Of a stretch of DNA of 8,402 nucleotides, positions 1 to 6,051 are shown piece by piece (the first letter of the stretch is position 1; each line of letters begins with the position of its first letter). The notes beneath the pieces are model-generated. The model had not been told where the DNA came from. It searched no databases and was given only the letters and a program-made list of their open reading frames with translations. Origin of the DNA: Acidilobaceae archaeon (GTDB lineage Archaea > Thermoproteota > Thermoprotei_A > Sulfolobales > Acidilobaceae); contig JALSQM010000109.1 in the NCBI GenBank assembly GCA_026985385.1, positions 1 to 8,402 on the forward strand. The letters are read 5' to 3'. The translations under genes and the position numbers were made by a program.

Positions 1-164
1 GCTAGGGATGCACCCCAACGCCCACACTACCGAAAGCTACGTGATGGCCCAGCTACCACGCCCCCCGGCTCGGGGCGAGGCGCCTCTTCAAGCCCATAGG
101 AGTCCATATCCCCTCTCCGACGTCTCAAGCGGGGGGATCCCCTCCATGAACAAGTGGCTGGGGG
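1..164. other. Upstream flank, no supported gene
   Basis: No convincing gene is seen here. A TAG lies at 3-5 in the third frame and may end a gene outside the window. The second frame is open to 226 but codes for a low-complexity Pro/Gly-rich string that runs into the MoaD-like gene in another frame. The sequence CCATATCC near 104-111 is a weak TATA-like candidate for the downstream gene. Confidence 0.4.
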
Positions 165-479
165 GTGAAGGGGGTGGCGGAGATCTCCAACCCTGGAGCC
201 AGGGTGAGGGTCGTATTCCTGGCTAGCCTCTACGAGGCGTCTGGTAGGAGGCGGGAGGTCGAGGTGGAGGTGCCCAGCGGCACCACCGTGGTAGAACTCG
301 CCAAGCTCCTCGAGGACCTCATACCGGGCCTCAGGGGTAGACTCGTTGAGGGCGACTCGATAGCGGAGGGGGTGGAGGTCCTGGTTAACGGGAGGAACAT
401 AGAGTGGCTCGACGGCCCGGCGACCAAGCTGCGGGGCGGCGAGGTTGTAGTATTCTTCCCGCCAGCGGCAGGGGGTTGA
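165..479 (+). CDS. MoaD/ThiS/SAMP-family ubiquitin-like sulfur-carrier protein
   Basis: This is a beta-grasp protein of the MoaD/ThiS/SAMP group. In this family the C-terminal Gly-Gly is adenylated by an E1-like enzyme and then carries sulfur for molybdopterin, thiamine or tRNA thiolation, or is conjugated to proteins in archaea. The sequence shows a first strand at about residues 14-20 (VRVVFLA), a helix at 42-53, the strand and turn LVNGRNI at 73-79, and the terminal block GGEVVVFFPPAAGG, which is the usual MoaD ending. At 104 residues it is slightly longer than the usual 80-90. The extra length is at the N terminus, so the start is uncertain. GTG 165 is the first start after an in-frame stop at 147. 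GTG 174 has GGTGA at 164-168 and GTG 204 has GGAG at 195-198. GTG 204 begins exactly at the first strand. Which of the three roles it has cannot be told, because no partner gene lies nearby. Confidence 0.85.
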   Translation: MKGVAEISNPGARVRVVFLASLYEASGRRREVEVEVPSGTTVVELAKLLEDLIPGLRGRLVEGDSIAEGVEVLVNGRNIEWLDGPATKLRGGEVVVFFPPAAGG

Positions 480-726
480 AAGCGGGGGCCGCACCGCTAT
501 TGCACGCGTTCCCAGCCACGTCTCCCGGCCCTCGAGAGCACGGCGAGGACTCCTACCGCTGCTGTCTCCGTGCTCCCCGAGAATCCCTTAACTCCCCGCT
601 GGATCCCTGCCGGCCGGTGCTTCGGGGCTGTATGGAGCTTCGGGTGGTCGGGGCAGGTGGAGGAGGGGCCGCCCGGTAAGGGCGGCTTATAGGAAGGTCC
701 TGCTGGCGGCTAGTCTAGCCCGGGCG
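480..726. other. Intergenic gap with hairpin and TATA-like box
   Basis: No well-supported gene is seen in these 247 bases. The frame of the downstream transporter stays open back to a stop at 589-591, but contains no ATG, GTG or TTG before 727. A short ATG frame at 632-679 and a GTG frame at 657-692 both end quickly. A perfect 7-bp stem (668-674 with 680-686) lies directly before CTTATAG at 686-692, which could be the TATA box of the transporter. The upstream AATCCCTTAA near 582-591 is a weaker AT-rich spot. Confidence 0.4.
668..686 (+). repeat. Perfect 7-bp inverted repeat with 5-base loop
   Basis: GCCGCCC at 668-674 pairs with GGGCGGC at 680-686 around the loop GGTAA. All seven pairs are G-C. 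It has no T-tract behind it, so it is not an obvious terminator. It sits just before a TATA-like CTTATAG and just after GGAGGAGGGG. Confidence 0.6.
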
Positions 727-1689
727 GTGGAGGAGGTAGCCCTAGCCAGCACTGCCTTGGCGGTTGTCGGCTTCCTACTCTACGTTATGGTTTACCCGAG
801 TGGCATAGTGCTGTTCGAAGCCCTCGTATGGAGCATTGAGGCCATGGCTTTCGCGGGCATCTCCCTGGCCCTCAAGGTGGCGAGTAGTAGGACCATAGCC
901 TACAGGGCTAGGTATGAGATCTTCAGGGTCGAGGCTCTAGCCGTCATCCTGCTCTCCACTATAGGCATTATCGTAACCATCGTAGTGATAGCTAGGGATC
1001 TCCTCGAGCCGGGGGCCCGGGGCTCCACGCCCCCGCTACTGGCGGCTTACCCCCTGGGCAGCGCTGTCGCCAGCTACGCCTTGGAGGGCCTCCTGGAGTC
1101 TAGGGCGCGGGGGGCGGTGCTCCGACTTGTATCCCTCCACGCCGTCGCCAGCAAGCTGCGCTACGACGTCGTGTTCGAGGTCGCCGGCGGCGCAGGCATA
1201 GTTCTATCCAGCATACTCCACTCCGGTATCGTAGAGTCGGCGTTCCTCATAGCGGTTGGAGCCTACGTGGTCTACGGCCTCCTAGCCATCGCGTGGGAGC
1301 ACATGCTCTACCTCGTGGGTCCCGGCCCCAAGTATAGGAGGCTCTCGATAAAGGAGAGGATACACGCCGAGGCTAGGAGGCTGGGCCTCAGAGTCGCTAG
1401 GTCTAGGGTCGAGGTCTACGGAACCTTCGCTGAGGCCGAGGTCTGGACCCCCCTGAGCCCCAAGACTACACTCGAGGAGGCCCATAGGAGGGCTAGGGAG
1501 CTCGCACGCCACCTAATACACGAGATACCAGAGCTGCTGAGGGTTATCGTGATCCCAATACCCCTACAGCCGAGGGACACGAGTGGTAGGGAGGGCCTCC
1601 GTGGTAGGAGGCATCAGAGGTACCAGCGTAGAAGCAATAGGAGTGAAGGCGCAGGCGGCCCCGGAGCCCGCGGGTCTAGTACATCATAG
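727..1689 (+). CDS. Cation-diffusion-facilitator-like membrane protein, degenerate metal site
   Basis: This is a polytopic membrane protein with the plan of the cation diffusion facilitator (CDF) family: six hydrophobic segments at about 4-23, 26-49, 69-93, 102-124, 146-165 and 167-197, then a cytoplasmic alpha-beta domain at about 205-285. The second segment (FEALVWSIEAM) and the fifth (SKLRYDVVFE) align by eye with the ligand-bearing segments of CDF transporters. The C-terminal part (EEAHRRARELARHL, then VIVIPIP) resembles the CDF dimer domain. The expected ligands are altered: Glu31, Val34 and Glu38 stand where Asp/His/Asp are usual, and Lys143 stands where a His pairs with Asp147. It may therefore move a different ion or act as a sensor. 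Residues 286-320 form a basic, low-complexity tail outside the family core. The frame is open upstream and YRKVLLAASLARA just before GTG 727 looks coding, so the real N terminus may be earlier. The end overlaps the convergent gene by 14 bp. Confidence 0.7.
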   Translation: MEEVALASTALAVVGFLLYVMVYPSGIVLFEALVWSIEAMAFAGISLALKVASSRTIAYRARYEIFRVEALAVILLSTIGIIVTIVVIARDLLEPGARGSTPPLLAAYPLGSAVASYALEGLLESRARGAVLRLVSLHAVASKLRYDVVFEVAGGAGIVLSSILHSGIVESAFLIAVGAYVVYGLLAIAWEHMLYLVGPGPKYRRLSIKERIHAEARRLGLRVARSRVEVYGTFAEAEVWTPLSPKTTLEEAHRRARELARHLIHEIPELLRVIVIPIPLQPRDTSGREGLRGRRHQRYQRRSNRSEGAGGPGARGSSTS

Positions 1690-1939
1690 GGCCGGGCTCG
1701 CAGTCAGCTGTATCCTCGCCCTCATCGCCGCGGCCTCCCCCGCTATTCCCCCTCTCCTCCTCGCACTCGCTCTCCAATAGCCTGTAGCAGTCGTGCTCCG
1801 ACTCCATCTGGTAGCAGAGTATGAGGGCCCCCTCGCAGCCGAGCCTCCTAACGGCCTCCCTGACCTCGTCGTCTCCACCGCCGGCCTCGAGGCCTCGGCC
1901 GCCCATGCGGGCGTTGGGGCGCCTCCAAGCCCAAGCCAA
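1676..1939 (-). CDS. Small acidic cysteine-containing protein, unknown function
   Basis: I do not recognise this 87-residue protein. It has five cysteines, at 35, 42, 51, 59 and 80. The first four are spaced C-x6-C-x8-C-x7-C across a predicted helical region (EVREAVRRLGCEGALILC onward). This could give two disulfides across a helical hairpin, or a metal site. It is followed by a very acidic Gly/Glu/Asp-rich tail. There is no signal peptide, so a cytoplasmic protein is likely. The core has codon use typical of the window (AGG, GAG, CTC, ATA), and that favours this strand over the leucine-rich frame opposite. TTG 1939 is chosen because GGAGG lies 9 bases upstream of it. ATG at codon 12 (1906) is the alternative. 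A TTTAAG/CTTAAA box near 1990-1996 may be its own promoter. The 3' end overlaps the convergent CDF-like gene. Confidence 0.6.
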   Translation of the reverse strand: MAWAWRRPNARMGGRGLEAGGGDDEVREAVRRLGCEGALILCYQMESEHDCYRLLESECEEERGNSGGGRGDEGEDTADCEPGPMMY

Positions 1940-1988
1940 GCCTCAGCGCCTCCGAGGCAGGACTGGGCTCCAGGCCTGGCTAACGGGG

Positions 1989-1998
1989 GTTTAAGTGG
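1989..1998 (-). promoter_or_regulatory. Candidate TATA box for the small cysteine protein
   Basis: On the minus strand the sequence reads ACTTAAACCC in a GC-rich gap of 62 bases, between the stop at 2002 and the TTG at 1939. A start site about 25 bases downstream would give a leader of roughly 25-30 bases that includes GGAGG. The box is short and no strong upstream element is seen. Confidence 0.35.
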
Positions 1999-2001
1999 GT
2001 A

Positions 2002-2907
2002 TCACCTCCCAGCCCCCGCTATGGCTGCCGCGACCTCGGAGGCGGCCTCGCTCACCCCCCTCTGGTAGAGGCCCCTGAGGAGGGCGCTCCTAGGCGGCAA
2101 TGGCCTGTGGGGCCTCGCGAGGCGGCCCCTTATCGAGTAGAGGATTGCTGAGGCGGTGTCTGGGTCTAGGTTGAGGGCGTAGATTGTGTGGCTAGACTCC
2201 TCGACCCTCCTAAGCTCCGCCAGCCCGCCTAGGCCGAGGCACCTCGAGACGGCTAGTATCATCCTGGCGAGCTTCGTCACCGGGACCACCTTCAGGTGGC
2301 CGCTGGGGCCCTCCCTCCTAATCAAGTCTAGTATAGCGGCATTGTCCTCGAGGTAAACAACCCTCTCCACCTCGACCCCGTAGCTCTCAGCCTGGGCCCT
2401 GAGCCACTCGACTCTCTCATAGCTGCTCGAGCTGTTCTCCTTAGCCGCTATCCACACCCTCGAGCCGGGCGGTAGGTATAGGATGTTCTCGTGCCTCACA
2501 GTCACCCGCGCTAGGACCCCCTCCTCAAGGGCCTCGGCCGCCCTGCCCGGGAGCCTCGAGGCTAGGGATACCGCGAGCAGCTCGGGGGCCAGGGCTACGA
2601 GCGCTGCCCCCTCGCTGAGCGCCTTCTCTATGAGTGCTGCCGCCCTCCTACTCCTCCCGGGCCTGGCTAGGAGCGGCTCGTACTCGTAGACCTCGACCCG
2701 GTACACGCCGGAGGCGGCGAGCGCCTCAACTATGGACTCCACTATGGGTATCTCGTCCACGCTGGGCTCTGAGACGCTCTTCACTATTATGAGGGCCCTA
2801 CCGGGGTAGCCCCTCGAGGGCCTCCACTCGGCCTCCTCCAGCCTGCCACCCAGGATCCTCAGGCTGGAGTCGACGGCGACAACCTCGGGTGAGCAGTCTA
2901 GGGCCAC
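2002..2907 (-). CDS. Unrecognised soluble protein, faint NurA-like features
   Basis: This is a 301-residue protein with no signal peptide or membrane segment. I cannot name its family with confidence. The motif VVAVDSS at 9-15 and the later strand VWIAAKENSSS at 151-161 recall, by eye only, the metal-binding Asp motif and the Lys-containing strand of NurA-type nucleases. An alternative by-eye resemblance is the alternating strand-helix pattern at 38-75 (RALIIVK, then IVESIVEAL, then YRVEVYEYE), as in Rossmann-like enzymes. The C-terminal third (about 262-300) is Arg/Pro- then Ala-rich and probably helical. The GTG start lies only 18 bases after the stop of the four-helix membrane gene, with GGGTG just upstream. 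It is therefore probably the last gene of the pilus-type operon, although nothing in the sequence ties its job to pili. Confidence 0.65.
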   Translation of the reverse strand: MALDCSPEVVAVDSSLRILGGRLEEAEWRPSRGYPGRALIIVKSVSEPSVDEIPIVESIVEALAASGVYRVEVYEYEPLLARPGRSRRAAALIEKALSEGAALVALAPELLAVSLASRLPGRAAEALEEGVLARVTVRHENILYLPPGSRVWIAAKENSSSSYERVEWLRAQAESYGVEVERVVYLEDNAAILDLIRREGPSGHLKVVPVTKLARMILAVSRCLGLGGLAELRRVEESSHTIYALNLDPDTASAILYSIRGRLARPHRPLPPRSALLRGLYQRGVSEAASEVAAAIAGAGR

Positions 2908-2925
2908 AGCGGCACCCTGCCCCCA

Positions 2926-3531
2926 CTAGCTGCTGGGGGGTGTGGGGCTTATCACCTCGCTGCCACTAGCCCCGCCTGTTATGGCCAGGTATATCAGGTA
3001 CGAGGAGAGGGCTAGGGAGGCGGTCACAAGGGCCTCCTCGAGCCTACCGAAGAGTATGCGGTAGGCCGCGGTGTACACGGTCTCCGTCGGCGGGAACACT
3101 ATGAGCCCAGCCGTCGTCTTTATCGTCGAGATCCTTATGTGGCCCAGCTCCCTCAGCGCTAGGACTGCGAGCCCCCTGGCTGTGACGTGGCCCACCATTA
3201 CTACTAGGCTGGAGGCGTATAGCCCCGCCGCCGCCACCTTGAACCAGCCCGGCCTGAAGAGCGAGGCTAGGGCGTACGCGGAGAATGTGAGCGCTATCAT
3301 TGATGCCAGCATCACCACGATGGAGACGTGGGAGGTGTAGTCCCATATGAGTGACTCAACAGCCCCCTCGGGGCCCTCAACGCTGTAGCCCACGAGGGAA
3401 ACGTACCCCCTCAGGGACCCCCTCAGCACAACCAGGGGCTTGGCGGTTGCGTAGAGTAGGAGCAGCGAGGCCGCCGCCAGCAGGGCGGAGGCCGCGAGTA
3501 TAGCCGCCTCCCCGGCTAGCCTCCTCCTCAA
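2926..3531 (-). CDS. Four-helix membrane protein of the pilus-type operon
   Basis: This is a 201-residue integral membrane protein that I do not assign to a named family. The hydrophobic segments are at about 9-30, 67-92, 97-118 and 166-185. Loop 31-66 and loop 119-165 probably face the same side. The positive MRRR start puts the N terminus inside, so both long loops would be outside the cell. The C-terminal tail is short and Ser/Pro-rich. The start is a TTG whose last two bases overlap the TGA of the signal peptidase gene (TTGA at 3528-3531), which implies translational coupling. Small multi-pass proteins do accompany signal peptidases and TasA-like subunits in related loci, so an assembly or anchoring role in the membrane is a reasonable inference, but no motif proves it. 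Confidence 0.75.
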   Translation of the reverse strand: MRRRLAGEAAILAASALLAAASLLLLYATAKPLVVLRGSLRGYVSLVGYSVEGPEGAVESLIWDYTSHVSIVVMLASMIALTFSAYALASLFRPGWFKVAAAGLYASSLVVMVGHVTARGLAVLALRELGHIRISTIKTTAGLIVFPPTETVYTAAYRILFGRLEEALVTASLALSSYLIYLAITGGASGSEVISPTPPSS

Positions 3532-4622
3532 GGCCTGAGCCTCACCCTCCAGTGCATCCTGGACCCAGACACCGTGTATTCGACGTCGGCGTATACGTAG
3601 GGGACGTTGGGGGCCACGATGACCTGCCTGCCTGTTAGGGGCATGGTTATGTTGTAGGAGAGCCAGGGGTGGGCTGGAGCCGGCGAGTAGAGGATCCTCA
3701 CCGTAACGTTTATCGGGTAGCAGTTAGGGTTCTCGAGCACCAAGACGCCCCCGCCCCCGTGGATTCTGAGCGGCTTATAGTCGATGTGAACCCTGTAGTG
3801 CCCCAGCAGCCTGGCTCCACCAGTCAGCGCCGCCTCCAGGCCTACGTCCAGCCAGCCGGAGTCCCTCTCAACAGCCTCTGCGACGACGCGGGGCCCGGGG
3901 TAGACTATGAGTGTGTCGCCAGCATAGAAGTATGAGTCCGTCGCCACACCATTAACCTCGACTCTGAGTAGTTTCAGGATCCTTAGACCCCCCACCCTGG
4001 GGCTGTAGTATGTTATGTGCACGCTGCAATCGGAGCTGTTGAAGTAGGCCTTCGAGAGGTATATCGTTGGCTGCCTGACGTAGCCCACAACGGCCATACT
4101 CATAGAAGTCGATAACAGGGGCACCAGGAGGGCCACGGCCAGGTAGGCCGCCACCACGCCCGCAGCCAGGACTGCGGGCGGGGCCTCCCCCCTCCTGAGG
4201 ATCGAGGCTAGATCGGGCAGGTAGGCCGCTAGCAGCGCCGCAGCCACTAGGGGTATCCAGAGGGTCCTCGGCACGACCGCTACGACCCTACCCTTAACGC
4301 TCGAGATGGGCACGGGCCTGTCGGGGATCGGGTTGGCGTCGCCCTTAGTGGTGATCGTCCCGTTGCCGACAGCTACGACCCTGTGGACTATGCACCTGAA
4401 GTGGCCGATGCACCAGACTACTATGTCCCCCACCTTGAAGTGGGATCCAGCCACGACCACTAGATCCCCGGGCTCTATGGTGGGCACCATACTCCTCGTC
4501 GGCACCAAGAATATGCCGGCGTGGACGGGAGCGAACTTCAGCGCTGCCGCCGCCAGGAAGAAGGCCGCGACCGCAACGCCCAAGGCGCTCCTCCAAGACG
4601 AGGCCACAGCCCCCCACACCAC
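3528..4622 (-). CDS. SipW-like archaeal signal peptidase I (S26B) with exported C-terminal domain
   Basis: This is a membrane serine protease that cleaves signal peptides of exported proteins on the outer face of the membrane. After the first membrane segment (about 13-33) comes the catalytic core: SMVPT at 44-48 with Ser44, HRV at 80-82 with His80, and GDANPIPD at 94-101 with Asp95 and Asp101. This is the Ser-His-Asp pattern of the archaeal/SipW/ER type rather than the bacterial Ser-Lys type. The core ends near 118. Two more hydrophobic segments follow at about 121-138 and 151-174. An unexpected region of about 185 residues runs to the end, beta-strand-rich, with sequons and no anchor at its end, so it is probably outside the cell. 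Ordinary archaeal family members stop soon after the core. The GTG start lies 6 bases after the stop of the large subunit gene. Its neighbours suggest it is dedicated to processing the two secreted proteins. The GGGTG upstream is a usable ribosome site. Confidence 0.88.
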   Translation of the reverse strand: MVWGAVASSWRSALGVAVAAFFLAAAALKFAPVHAGIFLVPTRSMVPTIEPGDLVVVAGSHFKVGDIVVWCIGHFRCIVHRVVAVGNGTITTKGDANPIPDRPVPISSVKGRVVAVVPRTLWIPLVAAALLAAYLPDLASILRRGEAPPAVLAAGVVAAYLAVALLVPLLSTSMSMAVVGYVRQPTIYLSKAYFNSSDCSVHITYYSPRVGGLRILKLLRVEVNGVATDSYFYAGDTLIVYPGPRVVAEAVERDSGWLDVGLEAALTGGARLLGHYRVHIDYKPLRIHGGGGVLVLENPNCYPINVTVRILYSPAPAHPWLSYNITMPLTGRQVIVAPNVPYVYADVEYTVSGSRMHWRVRLRP

Positions 4623-4628
4623 CCGCCG

Positions 4629-5936
4629 CTAGCCGCCTCCCGGCGACCCCGTGGGAGCAGGGATCCGGGGCAGGCTCAGGTTGAGCCCTACGAGCCTACT
4701 GGGCCCGGGGAGCCCTGGCGGAGATGCGCCAGCCGAGAGGGTAGCAACGCCCTCCTGAGGGTCTATAACGATCTCTAGTGGGTAGTAGCTGCAGGCCCCA
4801 GCCCCTCCAGGCGCCGTGCAGGCCTCTAGGTAGAGGTAGAGCGTGGAGTTACCGGCCTGCCCCTTGGAGGCCTCCACCCTCACCCAGCCAGTATAGTAGC
4901 CCGGGACGTTCGAGGCCGAGTTCAGCTCTACGAAGCTAGTAGCGCCACTCAAAGCCTCGCCCCCCGAGATCGTTATGGGGGTTGAGGAGTAGCCCGTCAG
5001 GTTGGCTATCGTTATACTGGCATTCAGGGAACCCGAGGCGTTGAGGCCTACAAGCACTAATCTAGCGTAGAAGACTCCCTCCGTAGCGTTGAGTCCAAGC
5101 ACGTTACCGCTAAACGTGGCCGTCTCCGTTGACACTGTCAAAGTCACACTATCGATCCTGAAGTCCTCGGTATTAATTAGCACTATGCTACTCATATCGA
5201 CTGCGACACCAACAACTACGAGGTACTGCTTCCCGGGCGTTACGCTTGAGGGGTTTATCGAGAGGGTGAAGGTCTGATAGGTGATTGTCGGTGTGAACGT
5301 CTGGTAGGCCACGTATTGCTGGGTGTCGGGGTCGTAGAGGCCCATCACGTAGACTATCCAGTTGACTAGGATGGGCTGGCTGGCGATGCGGGCCCTAACC
5401 GCCATGGTTATGGAGGCTATGGAGGCGTTCGGCATGGTAACGGGTTGATATATGAAGGCGGAGTCGCTCTCCCCCGCGGATAGCGTGCCGTAGATTACAG
5501 CCACGCCGCCCGAGGCCCCCGTGTCGCTGGGGATCCAGTAGCAGGAGAGGCTCTGCCCCGGCGAGCAGTACCAGTAGTCGGGACTACTGTAGAAGTCGGG
5601 GTTCGAGACGAGCTGGCTGGTATTCGACGCTACAACGGTTACGTTAGCCGAAGCACCGGCAGGCCCTATGGAGGCGCTACTCTGAGTCGAGTTTACGGCC
5701 CCCAGGACTAGGCCTGGCTCCACGAAGGAGAGAGTGGCTGAGGTGGGCTCATATACCCAGGGGGTTCCCCTGACAACTACCGCGGCGAGTCCCAGGGCCG
5801 CGAGGAGGGAGAGGAGGACAGCTGAAGCCACACATCTAGAGCACAGGGGGCCACGCCGCCTCCTGCAGAGCCCTCGCGCCCATCTGTCAGACAAGAACCA
5901 TCCCTCCCCGCGGCAGAGGCTCTCAGCAGACAGCAC
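4629..5936 (-). CDS. Large secreted TasA-like subunit with inserted jelly-roll-like region
   Basis: This 435-residue protein is probably a minor or terminal subunit or an adhesin. A basic N terminus with four Cys (8, 24, 32, 35) is followed by a hydrophobic segment at 37-56. Right after it, VYEPTSATLSFVEP (61-74) resembles the mature N terminus of the pilin next door. Residues about 108-268 look like a carbohydrate-binding-type jelly roll: SNPDFYSSPDYWYC at its start, two Cys at 124 and 132, and strands up to FRIDSVTLTV. Residues about 272-395 form a second beta region with the TasA-like flavour of alternating strands and N-x-S/T sites. The C terminus is Pro/Gly-rich and has no anchor. There are about ten sequons in all. 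GTG 5936 is the first start. TTG at codon 15 (5894), with GGGAGG before it, is a serious alternative and would remove the first Cys. The gene is 6 bases upstream of the signal peptidase gene. Confidence 0.75.
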   Translation of the reverse strand: MLSAESLCRGEGWFLSDRWARGLCRRRRGPLCSRCVASAVLLSLLAALGLAAVVVRGTPWVYEPTSATLSFVEPGLVLGAVNSTQSSASIGPAGASANVTVVASNTSQLVSNPDFYSSPDYWYCSPGQSLSCYWIPSDTGASGGVAVIYGTLSAGESDSAFIYQPVTMPNASIASITMAVRARIASQPILVNWIVYVMGLYDPDTQQYVAYQTFTPTITYQTFTLSINPSSVTPGKQYLVVVGVAVDMSSIVLINTEDFRIDSVTLTVSTETATFSGNVLGLNATEGVFYARLVLVGLNASGSLNASITIANLTGYSSTPITISGGEALSGATSFVELNSASNVPGYYTGWVRVEASKGQAGNSTLYLYLEACTAPGGAGACSYYPLEIVIDPQEGVATLSAGASPPGLPGPSRLVGLNLSLPRIPAPTGSPGGG

Positions 5937-5959
5937 TGAGGCGCCTCGATAGAGAGGGG

Positions 5960-5964
5960 AAAAA
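5960..5964 (-). terminator. Possible T-tract attenuator after the pilin gene
   Basis: The minus strand reads CCTAGGTTTTTCCCC, with a run of five T about 90 bases past the pilin stop. Archaeal RNA polymerase can terminate at such tracts without a hairpin. Five T is short, so partial termination is the most that can be suggested. Confidence 0.3.
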
Positions 5965-5971
5965 CCTAGGG

Positions 5972-5981
5972 CAACTATAAC
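5972..5981 (-). promoter_or_regulatory. Candidate TATA box for the large subunit operon
   Basis: The minus strand reads GTTATAGTTG about 40 bases before the GTG at 5936. A start site about 26 bases downstream would give a leader of roughly 10-15 bases. The upstream element is not purine-rich, so strength is doubtful. Confidence 0.35.
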
Positions 5982-5993
5982 TCAGCGCTAATG

Positions 5994-6018
5994 CGGCGTT
6001 TACCCCACACGGCGTTTA
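5994..6018. repeat. Direct repeat CGGCGTTTA x2
   Basis: CGGCGTTTA occurs at 5994-6002 and again at 6010-6018. The 16-base spacing is about one and a half helical turns. On the minus strand the copies read TAAACGCCG and lie just upstream of the TATA-like box for the large subunit gene. This is a typical position for an activator site. Confidence 0.5.
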
Positions 6019-6051
6019 GCCTTGGGAGTGCGCGGCTACCTACTCAGGAGT

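Noticed and set aside
27..494. 155-residue minus-strand frame opposite the MoaD-like gene
   Set aside because: Its Pro/Arg-rich product has no family features, and the opposite strand carries a clear beta-grasp protein.
404..679. 91-residue plus-strand frame across the gap
   Set aside because: It overlaps the Gly-Gly end of the MoaD-like gene, has low complexity and no recognisable domain.
660..725. Possible tRNA or small RNA near the GC-rich hairpin
   Set aside because: No cloverleaf, T-loop sequence or C/D box set was found around the stem.
1583..1780. Plus-strand frame with a leucine/alanine-rich end
   Set aside because: Its hydrophobic end is what the antisense of Glu-rich codons gives. 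The minus-strand cysteine protein has better codon use.
4306..4632. Plus-strand frame opposite the signal peptidase active-site region
   Set aside because: The peptidase core on the minus strand is unmistakable, so this is a shadow.
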